From assembly GCA_965112965.1 (NCBI GenBank), contig CBCOTE010000026.1:27366-91365 (forward strand): a stretch of DNA of 64,000 nt. The letters are read 5' to 3'. The position numbers were made by a program, and so were the translations under genes. The notes below the pieces were generated by a model. The model worked only from the letters and a program-made list of their open reading frames with translations, made no database searches and was not told the origin of the DNA. This stretch comes from CBCOTE01 sp965112965. GTDB taxonomy: Bacteria > Desulfobacterota > Desulfovibrionia > Desulfovibrionales > Desulfovibrionaceae. Positions 26,279 through 37,450 of this stretch are shown one piece after another. Numbering within the stretch: position 1 is the first letter of the stretch; every line of letters begins with the position of its first letter.

Positions 26279-27735
26279 GTTACACCTTGGCTTGGGACTA
26301 GCAAAACTTTTGGGCAGCTTCCCAACGCGGCTAAGTGATTTTCATAGCTACAGCGCTCTCGAAAGGGTGAAGCCAGCGAGCTTTCAGCTGGTATAGGGAT
26401 GACGCGCCAGGGTTTTAATATGGCTGGTTCGACTATCAAGTTAAGAGGGCTGCTGGGGGTGTCGATATTGATGTGGTCACCATTCAGGGCTAAGCTGGTA
26501 GGGCTACTTTCAATAGATTTGTGAGAGACACAATTGATAGTAGTGTTCTGGGTGTCGTCGCTAAACAAGATATCAGTGGTAGGGGCTGTGCTAGTAATAA
26601 ATTCTAGGCCGGCAGTGGCTACAGTGGGGGTTGGTGTCTTCTCTACATCTGGACCGAAGTAACGGGCTTTATTGCGGATGAGACCTGTGTCCTCGGCCTG
26701 CATAGCCTTTCTAAGGATTGTAGCTGCTGCAGTCTCATCGTCGCTGAAAATTTGCACTTGGTCACTACGCATAAGCATATTCGGAGTTACAAATGGTCGC
26801 TTGACCGCAGTGGCTTCCAGTTTGAGGCTATCGGGCAGGACAGCTATGTCGCTCCTTCCGATATAAAATTGTTCTAGAAATTGGATAGTTGTGGGATTTC
26901 TGTTATCGTCTTTAAATATCATCAGTTTGTTGTCCAGGATTACGTCCGTGACCATGAAAAGTAAAGTGCCTGCGTGGTTGATTATGGCCAACTCGGCCAG
27001 TACAACTAGAATGCCGACGGTCTTATGGGATGTCGGCTTGAAGGTGCACCGGATGACGTGGTCTAAAATCTTCAGATTCTTGCTTGGCCAGGTCACAAAG
27101 AATATAGCCGATAGGGGTAGAATGATATTGGTAGAGTATGTTAGGACTGTATCTAAGACTATGATGTTATCCATGTTTTGGCTAGTTATGATATGGCGTG
27201 GGGTGGTAATTCCTTGCCATGACACTAGTATGATTTGTGTGCCAGTGATTCTGGCCAGGTGCAGCCATATCGCAGTTACGGTAAAGGTGTTGCTGTCACT
27301 TGATAAGGCCAGATTATTAGTCTCGGACAGATATTTTATGTAATGAGCTGCGAATACGTCGACACAGAAATTGCAGACAAAGTAGTCGCATTGGGCTATT
27401 TTTTTTAATCTTTTTCCTGCAGTTTGGGTTCGGTATAGCTGATCTTTTTGAAGGTATTGGTTGACATTCTCTCGCTGGTATTCTGATAGCCAGCTAATAT
27501 AGAGCTGTCGCTTACAATCAGAGTCTAAATGTCTATGTGCAGCGTAGCTATGACATATTGAGTATAATTGTGTTGTAGATGGAAATATAGACCTTAGCAT
27601 CGAAACAGGATGTTCTATAGCTATTACCTCGATGGAAGCAGCTACAAATTCACAACTTGGCGAATAGAGGCGTATATTTTTAATGCTTATAGCCAAGTCA
27701 TTATATATGCTGGTGATTGAATATTGCGAGAACAT
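26263..27735 (-). CDS. Unrecognised 490-residue protein
   Basis: A long open frame far beyond chance length in this composition, yet with no domain I can name. The N-terminal half is rich in Ile, Ser, Thr, His and Cys, with several hydrophobic stretches (for example VGILVVLAELAII near residue 245). The C-terminal 150 residues are Thr/Pro/Ser-rich and look disordered, ending in a more gene-like stretch (ESSLASPFRERCSYENHLAALG). It overlaps the methyltransferase start by 16 bases and heads the minus-strand cluster. The frame stays open upstream to a stop at about 27800, so a longer protein with a non-ATG start is possible. Its codon use resembles the gaps more than neighbouring genes. It could be a rapidly evolving secreted or host-interaction protein, or a former gene that still lacks stops. 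Confidence 0.55.
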   Translation of the reverse strand: MFSQYSITSIYNDLAISIKNIRLYSPSCEFVAASIEVIAIEHPVSMLRSIFPSTTQLYSICHSYAAHRHLDSDCKRQLYISWLSEYQRENVNQYLQKDQLYRTQTAGKRLKKIAQCDYFVCNFCVDVFAAHYIKYLSETNNLALSSDSNTFTVTAIWLHLARITGTQIILVSWQGITTPRHIITSQNMDNIIVLDTVLTYSTNIILPLSAIFFVTWPSKNLKILDHVIRCTFKPTSHKTVGILVVLAELAIINHAGTLLFMVTDVILDNKLMIFKDDNRNPTTIQFLEQFYIGRSDIAVLPDSLKLEATAVKRPFVTPNMLMRSDQVQIFSDDETAAATILRKAMQAEDTGLIRNKARYFGPDVEKTPTPTVATAGLEFITSTAPTTDILFSDDTQNTTINCVSHKSIESSPTSLALNGDHINIDTPSSPLNLIVEPAILKPWRVIPIPAESSLASPFRERCSYENHLAALGSCPKVLLVPSQGVTCGMP

Positions 27736-28171
27736 TTTGTCAGATAGACGAATGTTAATTTTGATTGTTGGGGTGTGTTCGGGTATATATTTGAGATAAC
27801 GTTATCGCTAAATTTATCATAATTATTGCTGGCTGGGTAACTTTTTGTGGGTCAGGCCTAGAGCTTGGAGCAGGTAGTAGTTGAAGGGGCTCATGAAATT
27901 TTTGGTCGTTATATGGAAGCATATGACGTCTTTGCTGGAATTTTTTTGATAAGAATGGGTTGGGTGGACGAGATAAGCATGTATTGTAATCAGATTAATA
28001 AGTAGCCTTGGTCGTAATTGTAGTCAGAATGTGATAGGCCAAGACTACAGATGTCTGGGCAAAGTTTACTAAAAAGGATGGGAATTGCAAGAGGGTCAGA
28101 AATTCGGCCTATAGGAGTCTTAAAGGTAAAAGAGTCATGAGGCTAACAGTAGTTTTGTGTGTAAGGTCATA

Positions 28172-28212
28172 GTAGACATAGGGAGCCAGATGTACCAGGA
28201 ACCTATGTCTAC
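28172..28212. repeat. 11-bp perfect inverted repeat
   Basis: GTAGACATAGG at 28172-28182 and its exact complement CCTATGTCTAC at 28202-28212 are separated by 19 bases. It lies in decayed sequence without a neighbouring gene start, so a present-day regulatory role is doubtful. It may be a relic recognition site. Confidence 0.6.
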
Positions 28213-28574
28213 AAATATATGGCTCAACTTTCTAACGTTGGTGCTGTAGGCTAGCTTAAGTGTATTGACAATCGCCAGAACTTAGATTCAGAGAAAAAAT
28301 ATGAATCGACTAGACGCAAGTGTTTGTGAAACTGTTCCAGCCTCAAAGTCTGGTTGGTAATGATTAGGCTGACATGTATAGCATACACAATGGATAGAAT
28401 ATTGGTCCGATCTAGTGTGGTCCGTATTAATATCACTTTTTGTCTGTAATGGGGGGGTAAGGATTATCAGGCAAGTATAGTAGAGCTGGGATATTGAGGC
28501 CTAAGATTGTAAATTCATATCCTAGAGTTAAAAATGCGGCTTTACTAGTAACTAGCAGATGTATGGGCCAGTAT

Positions 28575-28602
28575 AGACCTAAAAAATACGTAGGTCTTTT
28601 TT
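28575..28602 (+). terminator. Intrinsic-terminator-like hairpin in decayed region
   Basis: AGACCTA (28575-28581) pairs with TAGGTCT (28591-28597) around a 9-nt loop and runs into a six-base T tract ending at 28602. The stem is short and not GC-rich, so termination would be weak. No intact plus-strand gene lies upstream, suggesting it outlived its gene. Confidence 0.4.
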
Positions 28603-28827
28603 GCGCGATAAGCGGATGCGATATGCTGCGGTAAATCCGATCTATCCATTTTAGAGTGCAGCTATTAATCCTTACAGTTCTTGATCCATATAAATATTTT
28701 GGTCTGTAGGCGATCCAAAGGCTCTATATGTTAATATTTTGATGTTTAAAAAAAATAGCACCTTGCCGTCAGTCGGTGGGTAAAATGAATTATGTTTTTA
28801 CAATCCTCGCTAAATAGGCCGTAGGGC

Positions 28828-29178
28828 ATGGCGTGGATGATCTTAAGTTTCTTCCTAGAATTCATTACGAGAATCGAAATAATATTTTTTCTTTCGGCTT
28901 CGCGATTTACACGCGGAGAGCGGACTATATTTTTTAGATTTAACTCGTTTGAATCACGTCAGCTATCGTGTTTTTTTTGCTGCTCATTCTTAACTCTGTT
29001 GGTCGCCATTTTTTGTTGCTCCAGACCGGGAAATACACTCCGTCAGGCACTGAGCTCCAGACGTTCGGTCGGACGGACTGTTTTCCCCATTGAATCAGTG
29101 GCCTGGCTCCTCACGTCTCTGCTGGATAACGCAATCGACGCAACGTCAGTGTTAAACATCGGTCACTTCATTAGCTAG
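28828..29178 (+). pseudogene. Possible histidine-kinase N-box relic
   Basis: A 116-codon frame whose last third is more GC-rich than the surroundings contains PIESVAWLLTSLLDNAIDAT. This resembles the ATP-binding N-box of sensor kinases (pattern ..LLxNLLDNAIEA). No H-box, G-box or DxGxG motif is visible nearby, and the first two thirds are hydrophobic and unassignable. If correct, this is a short eroded remnant of a two-component sensor. Chance similarity cannot be excluded. Confidence 0.3.
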
Positions 29179-31823
29179 CGGTACCGCAAAGTTTGATATG
29201 ACCAGATTAGCTTCAGCTCCTTGCGTTTGCGCGGCCTGTCTAACTAGAAGAACCACACAGCCAGTTAGTTTAGGCATATCAAGGTAATCTAGCTATACAA
29301 GTATGTTTATCTAAAATTCATCTGCCTGTTACATTTTGGAACGTAGCTGTGAATTTAGTTTGGGTAAATCGGGGTTACCTCTCAGTTGCGAAAGCCGTCA
29401 TACTTCAGATTTAGGATAGTTGACTAGTGACCGACAACATCAGTGAAGATGGCTGTCTGTAGTCGTCGCGAGTAGGACGATCTCGCTGGACATTTTCAAC
29501 TCATGCTGATTTACCGACATAATTTGGCTTAAAAAAATAGGAACGATAAGGTTATTTCTCTACCGATACGATAAAAATAACAATGATCGCAATAAATAAA
29601 ACGGTAATATGCACTAGACTGGATGCCGGAAATGTTCTATTCTTGCACCATAAGCTATGCTCAGGCACGTCCACAGTACTTTCGTCACTTTGGCAGACAC
29701 TTCCACAATGTCAACTCAAGCGTTAATTTTTTTGGCCTATAGGCTCGATATTGTGGGTATTTTTTTAGGTCTATCCTCCTATCGCAAATGAGTTCGTTTT
29801 GCTTTGCCTATGTCTGCGGCAACTACCCGTTAGCTAGTTTTATTCCCAAGAATCTATCCCCACGTATGCGACCAGCTATTCCATTAACCCGTCTACGCTG
29901 TTGGCCAGCAAAAAAATATAAATTCACAATAGCCAGAACCGACAGCCGCTGGCTTGTGAGCTATATTTTCTTCTAGCCTGTATTCTTATATTTATTGTTT
30001 CAGGTAAACTATATATCACAGCATAGTTTTTACTGCGTTCGAATAGCATATTCTGGACCAGATAGCTAAATGTCACTAATGTCACCGATTTTTACCTTAA
30101 GTGGGTGGAACATTCTGTCCCCCCCCCCTAGGTATTTAAGGCCAGCTTGAGTACGAGACTGATTTATCTTTAGGCTGGAATCCAACATTTTTTCACGTTC
30201 GGTTGTGACATAGATATTTATAACAGCTGTGAACACAGCGCGCTTTTTATCGTTTGCATGTATACTAGCTACTACTTAATCCGCCTATCAAAAAATGGTA
30301 GCGACGGTATAGAAAAAAACTTAGGTTTTAAGTAGACATGGCATAAAACGGCTAGTTTATGGCGAGTACAGAGTATATCTGAGGTTTTTTTGTATTCTTA
30401 ACCATGAAATCAGCACTGGCTACCCAGCGTATAGTGACAGCATTAGGTTGACACATGAGATAAGGTTATTTTTTCATATACGCTTCGAAGGTATCTATAA
30501 TATTACTAAGCTCATACCTATTTAAATAATTTTTTTATTCAATCTTTAGTTTACTCATCTGCATCTTGCAATAAAGGCATCGTCCTTATGGTCCTATGAA
30601 TTCATCTTTTTTTTGATTATCTCTACAAAACCAATCAAAAAAAATATAGATGGCGTCCGTATTGCCTTACGTAATTTTTACTGCCGCTTGCATTTGTAAT
30701 TTCTAGTCATTTTGGGCGGAGATCGTGCGCCCATGCTTATTGAACTTCGTGGTAGGCTGGTTCGTTATCTCGTCATCATCAAACTTCTTGACGACCGGAT
30801 GCAGTCCAACCGGCGTTAAAGGCTAGCGACTAAGCCACTGTAGCCGTATAAGTAAAAATTATTGAAGAAGACCGTGGTTGTAATGGCTATGGTCTCCGGC
30901 GTGGCCGTCAGAGCGGGCGGCAGTCAATGGGCCAGTGGCTTATTCGTCTGACATAATGCATGCGTATTAGGCATGTGTGGGTGTAATCCAGCGTTGTAGT
31001 CGACTTCCTGGTAGTCTAAGAAAGAAAAAGGACACTAAAATTTAGGTCCAAGAGGTGGATACTGTTTCGGCCGAGGTGAACCGCGCCAAGGCGGGATGCG
31101 AGTTCGTTATAGGCCGTAAGTCAGACATAGAGATAGGTAGACCAATATGTTTTTGGCTTGTTTAAAGTGTTAGCGATTTTTTTGTAATATAGTTTGCTCT
31201 ATGCCGGTAGGAGATGCTGCCCAAGTAGGAATCCTTTGGCCGTAGGTTTGGTAGTCTTCTGGTTAGCTTCATCCATGGCCGCGACGTAGCCTAGCTGGGG
31301 AAAATGTTTGTGTTACAAGGCGACAGCCTAGCCCGTTTTGTGATCAAGAGCTAGTTAAAAAAAGCTTTATGCATGCGGGGAATTAAAAGGAATAGATGGT
31401 CTAATAGGTTTGCTTCGGGTTCAAATTACCGTGGACCACTCGCCTTAAACCTGTGATGATTCTCTTTGTAACAGTCTTAGTCGTGGGGGGGCACACTATT
31501 ATAATTAGGTCGTGGAAAAATTTATACGCCGTGTAATTCCTGAGTTTAGTGGTCGAGTGACATCCGGCCGGTCGATAGTTATGGCCAGGATTGTGGATGT
31601 GCTAGTTAAACTGAATCGCCGTGGCTTGGGAGAACGAAGAAGGCCAAGGACTAGCGATGACTAGCCGGAATATGATTGGCTCCGGTGGCGATAACGCCAA
31701 ATATTCATGGTTCCATCCAAGCCATCATAGTTATTCAGAAAGTTGACTACAACGATGTCTGACGCGGTTAGGACGACAGCCATAATCTTGCGCCTATTGC
31801 TTCTGGACCCGCGCTTCATAGCG

Positions 31824-32972
31824 CTATTTACGCTCCAGGCCACGAGTCACGGGTAAAGGTAGTAGTAGGTCCGGCCGTTCTCGCCGCAAGAATTCAAATA
31901 GAGCCTCGGCCAGACATAGGTTGCCTTTGGGGCTCAAATGAAACTGTCGGTGTAAGGCCTTTAGGGTCCTGCGTTCCCCTGATGCTGTTGCCTGGGCAAC
32001 CAAGGCTGTTATACCGTCAAAGTATAGAGCGCCCTGTTTGGTAGCAACCTGGCGTACATGGTCTGCGAATGGTGGAGGTTTTTTGTACATGTAGGCGTAT
32101 TGCAGATCGTACTTTGTAGGGAATACAAAGAGCAAGGGCGTGGTACCCATGCGTCGTGCCTCATCACAGAAGCGGCCAAGTATGGCCAGGAGAAGCTCTC
32201 GAGTAGCTAGATCGTCCCATAGTTTCCAATTAACATACTGGTTAAAGGTTTCAATCCAGAAACGCTGATCGACGAGTAGAAGGCTATATGGGAATGAGGG
32301 TTCTGGCTGGTGCCTGTCTTTGTACCAATGGTCGTGTTGTCCCAGTCGGTCGAGGAAGGTGGGGTCTTTGAGCTGAAAGAGATCCTTTGGGTTCGGTATA
32401 GGGTTGGGGAGGAAGACTAGAGTCCCGTTTATCAATTCAAAACGTGGTTTAGTGGATGTGAAGGCCCGGGTCAAATAGAAGCGGCGATAGACGTTGACCA
32501 CTCGGGCGATGTTTTCTGAAATTAACCCCAGGGTTGCTATCGGAGTATGCACTTTGGGCCAGTCGCTCAAGAAGCGTAGGTAGGCCTGATCTGGACCGTA
32601 GGCGTTGTTCCCGAAGTTAAAGACATTACGACTGACCAGGCCGGCAAGGTGTTCTTCCCAGGTTTCAGTATCATCCACTTCGTCACCGAAGGTGAAGGAG
32701 TCTCCAAAAGCGGCTAGCAGCGAAGTTGGCCAACTCTGGGCAGGTGGCCGTTCGCCGAAAAGTGTTTTATTTTGTATCTTCCAACCCAGCAGCTCGTCGT
32801 GATTGAGGATGGCTGGAGTGAGGGTAGTATCCGTGGCCAGAAAGGCCTTGATCCCAGCCGCATGCAGTTGTTCTGTATTTATTTTATAATATATATATGA
32901 CAGTAATTCAATGAGCCCAAAACATATAAAAAGCACGGCAAAAAAGAACGCTACTTTATATCGTAAATACAT
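31824..32972 (-). CDS. SGNH/GDSL-type hydrolase-like envelope protein
   Basis: Likely envelope esterase or O-acetyl-transfer protein of the SGNH superfamily. An N-terminal hydrophobic segment (about residues 8-30) is an uncleaved anchor or signal peptide. AFGDSFTFGDEVDDTETW carries the block I Ser in its GDS motif. NVFNFGNNAYGPDQAYLRF carries the block II/III Gly and Asn, and a C-terminal FHLSPKGN gives the His of the block V region. The 382 aa length resembles AlgX/AlgJ-like or OatA-like SGNH proteins acting on extracellular polysaccharide. The usual DxxH aspartate is not evident before the His. It stands alone between two long decayed regions, so a retained surface-polysaccharide role is plausible. 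Confidence 0.75.
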   Translation of the reverse strand: MYLRYKVAFFFAVLFICFGLIELLSYIYYKINTEQLHAAGIKAFLATDTTLTPAILNHDELLGWKIQNKTLFGERPPAQSWPTSLLAAFGDSFTFGDEVDDTETWEEHLAGLVSRNVFNFGNNAYGPDQAYLRFLSDWPKVHTPIATLGLISENIARVVNVYRRFYLTRAFTSTKPRFELINGTLVFLPNPIPNPKDLFQLKDPTFLDRLGQHDHWYKDRHQPEPSFPYSLLLVDQRFWIETFNQYVNWKLWDDLATRELLLAILGRFCDEARRMGTTPLLFVFPTKYDLQYAYMYKKPPPFADHVRQVATKQGALYFDGITALVAQATASGERRTLKALHRQFHLSPKGNLCLAEALFEFLRRERPDLLLPLPVTRGLERK

Positions 32973-35900
32973 GGGATTTTTGTTTACCAGTCTACCAAGA
33001 CGCGTACTATAGTCCTGGTCTTGTCGTTATAATACATACAGCTCTGGGCGTGTCCATAGCTGTAGGGGTTGTGGTTAATGGTCAGGTCCTGAGTACAATA
33101 TTTGGTGATCAGGTCCAAGCCCTTTTATTTCATCAAGGACGGTAGTAGAAATACAGGAAATGCGAGGCCTAGGTCATCCAAATGTTCAAACATGGCGAGC
33201 AGCCCATGCTCTTGGTAGACATAAAAAAGCTATCATCCCTAGCTGCGACTGGGGCTCTACGTCTAGGATGCCGTAGCATAGTGTTACGGCAATGGGTTGC
33301 ATTTCAGTTGCGGCTGTATTTGGAGTGGCGGTTGGGCGGCATATCTAATCCGAAACGATTTTTTTTCGGCCCTGCCGCTGAAAATATTTATTTGTTGCAT
33401 TGCCTAGTAAGGTGAATTTGGGCGGCAGACGTGATATAGAATAATTAACTTTTTCTGATAATGTTATACATATTGGCAGCTACGTGGTAGTGCTATTGAG
33501 CTGGACAACGTCGTCCAGGCTTACGGCGATACCGGTGCCGGAACGGAGTGGGACCAAGATATTCGATCTCCTTAGCTTCGGCTGCAGTCTCGATTAAAAC
33601 TGTATAGCCAACCATTCAAGCAGGAATTGTGCTACTATCTTGCTAATAAGTCATTTATTAGATTATACTTGGATGAGTATACGCGTAACTGGCGCCCATT
33701 CGCAGGGTACTCTGTGAGATTCGCATGTGTAGCTGTTAGAAGTTCCTCAGCTTGTGTGAAGGCCGTAGCTATTGGGCTACTCCACTCGGGACCGCATTAT
33801 ACATTAACACCGTGGCCAGCCCCCCCTTTGGTATGTACGGGCTGACGATGTCCAGAAACCGTTCCGGTTATCCATAGGCTAGAAATATTATGTAGATGGT
33901 TAAGTGTTCCAACGTGAAGCGCCATAAAAATATAGAAATTGTTTCTCGACTACCCACTGTGCGGCTCAAGGAATTTTCAACCGCAGTTCTTAATCTCAAA
34001 TGTCAGTCCGGGCAGATCCAGGGATGCTAATATTAGTTTTATAGATGCTGTGTCTTTCATAATCTATAGTTCGCTCCGTGACATTGAACCGGTCCAGGCT
34101 TATCATCGTGCCACAGATTCGTTGCCGGGTGTGCTGGGCAGGATCTCATTTTGTTTGGTAGCCAGGGCGCTTGTATAATACCATATTATGAGGACTGACT
34201 ACTGTATAGCTGGAACAGTCCAGCTCCTCGTCATATAATTGTGGCCCTTGTGTAGGGACACTGCGCCTGGATGTATTTTTTTTCTAAAGATTCGGCATTC
34301 ATCCACCTGACTAACCATGATTCCACCGGTCATATTTTCGATGCGCCAGTTGACGTTGACTTCAAGTAGATTGACTTCTCTGTTGGCTGTCGCCCATGGA
34401 GCATACGTATGTCATTCCTATAGTTCGTAACAGATGATCAGAGGCTTTCATCTGTCGTACGGTCTCGGCTGTAGTGGCCTTGGTCAATCGCAGTTCGGAT
34501 GATTTTGGCGTAGTCTACAGCGGCAGTTTGGCTACGGTGTATTTTAGATGTCGATCTAGGATTGCCGGGGTTGGCCTGCTTGATTATCACGCTTTCTGGT
34601 GGTCTTGGAATAGCTCCTCGTGATGTTCATGGAGCTGATTTAAGGTATTTGTCTGCCCAACTAGAACTGCTTTCACACATACTGGCTCCCATCCGGCTGC
34701 CTCGCTGCATGGTAGCCGTTGCTGTGCCTGGTTAGTTCGTCAGGATGTATATGTCTAGTTCGCTAGTCGGTCCCAACTTCAGCGCATTAGTGGAAACGAT
34801 TGTTAGTAGTTCCCAGCTGGATATTTTTATCTCGGTCTCTCGTCGTTCAGGTAGAAATCTGACTCGGTAGACATTAATACGACTGTAAAAAAATAGCCTG
34901 TCCGTTGGCTAGCCCATAAGTTAATAAGGTTGTCATTTTATGTGACTGGCTGTATATGATGGCTTTGAGACCCAGCTATAGTGCCGCCTGCAATAGTAAG
35001 ATGGCACATATGTCGGACTGTATTCTTCGCGGTTCCAAGAGTAATAAGTGCCTTTGTACGGTGCCCAGCTTGCGGTCGTTGTCTCCATCGTCTGCCATGT
35101 GAGTGTATGTTAGTTTTTCGGAGTTACCCCGCTGTGGTCGCATATGGAAGGTCGGATACGACCTGTAGTGCGCCGTCATTTGGTTCAGCCGTTGGAATAC
35201 TTGGACCATAGCGAACTCGATCGCCCCATCGTGTAGATATGCACCTTGTCCCTTACCACGAGCTGAGCCCGGCTCAGAAAGTGGCTTGCTTGTCGTTGAA
35301 GAGGCAAGAGCAAAAGATGGAACATGTCTGAATTCGTTAGAAGTATTTAAATATAATTGCAGCGTGTTTTTTTGAGGAAGTTTATTGTGCATCACCATAG
35401 CCATCCGTGGTTAAGCTTTTTTGGACCAATGAGCTGTCAATCCGAAGAAGGCTCGGAGTTAGTCTTGCGTCAGAGTCTTGAGCGGGAACAGACTAGAGCA
35501 TTCAGCTCTTGGAAGCGACTAGAATTCTCTCCATGGCCGACAGGTTGTACATGAGCGTCTTGCTGATGGCTGTGGGCGTCGCTACTACTGTGTATCGGCA
35601 TCAGACGAACTTGGTTAAACACATTCGTCTGGTGCCACAGATTCCTGCAATCATTCTAGAATGTCGTTATGGCCCGAGGGGTCAGGATTGTTCTGTCTCT
35701 TCATGTATAGTCTTCTGATCTGGCTTCTCCCGACGGTGCACGCACCAACCGACTTGCCAGTTTCGACCTCTTGAGTGCCGTCGCATACTCGACTACATTA
35801 CCTTCAGGTACCAAGCATTCGTTCGTAATTGTGTTATCTCTCTGGCGACCAGGGTGATAGTTTTGTCCCTATTTTTCTTGGGTTTCTTCGTCCCAGTCGA

Positions 35901-36079
35901 AGGACTACTCCCTCATAGAGCTCCTTTATATTGGGGGCCAAGGACGATAGATCTTCTTTATCTGGAAAAAATCGGAATCTAATGCAAGGCCTATAATTAT
36001 AGTAAAAATAAAAGTTTTTAAAAATAGATGGAGAGAAATTTTCTTAAAAAAACTTCTGCCCCCTTTTATAGAATATTGT
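32973..36079. other. 3.1-kb gene-poor, decayed region
   Basis: Several short plus-strand frames (77 codons at 33182, 72 at 33627, 79 at 33939, 76 at 34981, 69 at 35509) and one 142-codon minus-strand frame (34976-35404) are present, but none has a convincing start or family match. At about 33500-33580 a fragment IELDNVVQAYGDTGA resembles the first strand of an ABC ATPase, without any Walker A after it. At 34550-34730 a nearly stop-free stretch looks coding-derived but is unassigned. I read this as erosion of several genes. Confidence 0.5.
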
Positions 36080-37450
36080 TCAATGCCCGGTTAATTTATA
36101 CTTTTTTAATTTATATTGGAATAAGCTCTTGGATATGCCAAGTAGGTCGGCGGCTTTTACCTGGACAAATTCGCTTTTTACTAAAGCTCGGCGGATGAGG
36201 GCGGACTCGATTTTTTCCAGAGTGTCTGCTATATTGAGCTGTACGGGCAGAAGATCTACGGCGCTTTTGAACTGGGCCTCCTCGTCCTTAATTTCCGAGG
36301 GTAGATCATCTACACCGATAGTTTCAGTAGAGGCCAACACAACGCAACGTTCAACCACATTTTCTAGCTGGCGGATATTACCTGGCCATTCGTAACTCAT
36401 GAGGTAGCCTACGGCTTCGGGGCTGAAGGTCTTTGCCGACAATTTATTCTTTTGGCCGTATTTCTGGAGGAAGTGGGCGGCCAGCAGGGGGATATCCTCT
36501 CGTCGTTCTCGCAAGGAAGGTAAGTGCAATTGGACTACGTTAAGTCGGTAGAAGAGGTCCTCACGGAAGCTGCCCGCAGCCATGTCGGCCAGCAGGTCTT
36601 TGTTGGTGGCAGCTACTACCCGGATATCCACCTCGCCCTCTTCGGTGCTGCCCACGCGCTCAAAGCGGTGCTCTTGGAGCACGCGTAGGAACTTGATTTG
36701 TAAATCTACAGTTAGCTCGCCAACCTCATCCAGGAATAAAGTACCCTCATGGGCTAACTCAAGGCGGCCGCGCTTACGCGTTATTGCGCCGGCAAAAGAA
36801 TCTTTTTCGTGGCCAAAGAGTTCATTTTCTAGCACGCTCACATTGAAGGCTCTACAGTTCACTGAGACGAAAGGATTGTTCTTGCGTGGTGAGGCGAAGT
36901 GGATAGCACGGGCCACCATTTCTTTGCCTGTTCCTGATTCACCCGTGATGAGCACCGTACTTTTGGATGGTGCGGCCCGGTCTATCATCTCTAATAACCG
37001 TTGGATAGCTTTACTTTTACCGATGATCTGGTGCAGCCCGTAGCGTTCCTCTAGATTCTGTTGCAGGAGCCGGTATTGTTGCTGTGTCCTGGCCATCTGC
37101 GTGGCTTTGCCCACAGAGAGTAATAATTCTTCATTGGAGAAAGGCTTGGTAATGTAGTCGAAGGCTCCAACTTTCATGGCCTCCACTGCGCCTTCAATAC
37201 TCCCGTAGGCGGTCATGATTAATACCGGTATGTATGGATAATTGCGGTGTACTCGGTTGAGCACTTCGCGGCCCGAGAGTCGGGGCATTTTCATATCCGT
37301 GATGATTACATCCACCTCGGATTCGTCCAGGTAGGCCAAACCCATTTCGGGGTCAGATAAGGCTGTGGTTGCATAGCCAGCCTCAGTGAGTATAGTCTCG
37401 AGGATGAGCAAATAGTTGGATTCATCGTCGAGGATGAGGATAGAGGTCAT
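36080..37450 (-). CDS. NtrC-family response regulator with altered GAFTGA loop
   Basis: Three domains are clear. A receiver domain (residues 1-120) has LDDE acidic residues, phosphoacceptor Asp52 (VIITDMKMP) and Lys102 (ITKPF). The AAA+ domain (about 140-375) has Walker A GESGTGKE (170-177), Walker B LFLDEVGE and arginine-finger region FREDLFYRLNV. A Fis-type helix-turn-helix is at the C-terminus (KAADLLGISKSLFQYKLKKY). Oddly, the sigma54-contact loop reads DSFAGA at 217-222 where GAFTGA is expected, including loss of the key Thr. The gene starts in an ATGA overlap with the sensor kinase stop and is co-expressed with it. Whether it still activates sigma54 promoters is doubtful. Confidence 0.93.
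   Translation of the reverse strand: MTSILILDDESNYLLILETILTEAGYATTALSDPEMGLAYLDESEVDVIITDMKMPRLSGREVLNRVHRNYPYIPVLIMTAYGSIEGAVEAMKVGAFDYITKPFSNEELLLSVGKATQMARTQQQYRLLQQNLEERYGLHQIIGKSKAIQRLLEMIDRAAPSKSTVLITGESGTGKEMVARAIHFASPRKNNPFVSVNCRAFNVSVLENELFGHEKDSFAGAITRKRGRLELAHEGTLFLDEVGELTVDLQIKFLRVLQEHRFERVGSTEEGEVDIRVVAATNKDLLADMAAGSFREDLFYRLNVVQLHLPSLRERREDIPLLAAHFLQKYGQKNKLSAKTFSPEAVGYLMSYEWPGNIRQLENVVERCVVLASTETIGVDDLPSEIKDEEAQFKSAVDLLPVQLNIADTLEKIESALIRRALVKSEFVQVKAADLLGISKSLFQYKLKKYKLTGH

Larger units (their letters stand above)
27736..31823. other. 4.1-kb gene-poor, decayed region
   Basis: No intact gene. Visible elements are an inverted repeat at 28172-28212, a terminator-like hairpin at 28575-28602, a possible kinase N-box relic near 29100 and a ten-base C run at 30119-30128. 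On the minus strand between 27840 and 28210 one frame is nearly free of stops, which hints at lost coding sequence upstream of the 490-codon gene. Around 31020-31150 a plus-strand fragment (VSAEVNRAKAGCEFVIGRKSDIEIG) also looks coding-derived but was not assigned. Confidence 0.55.

Noticed and set aside
31420..31450. GGTTCAAATTACC, which looks like a tRNA T-arm
   Set aside because: The stem does not pair properly and no acceptor, D or anticodon arms could be placed upstream.
33500..33580. IELDNVVQAYGDTGA as an ABC transporter gene start
   Set aside because: No Walker A, signature or Walker B follows in any nearby frame; kept only as a remark in the gap description.
34976..35404. 142-codon minus-strand open frame
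   Set aside because: No ribosome binding site, no motif, and composition like the surrounding decayed DNA; length is within what chance could give across 30 kb of gaps.
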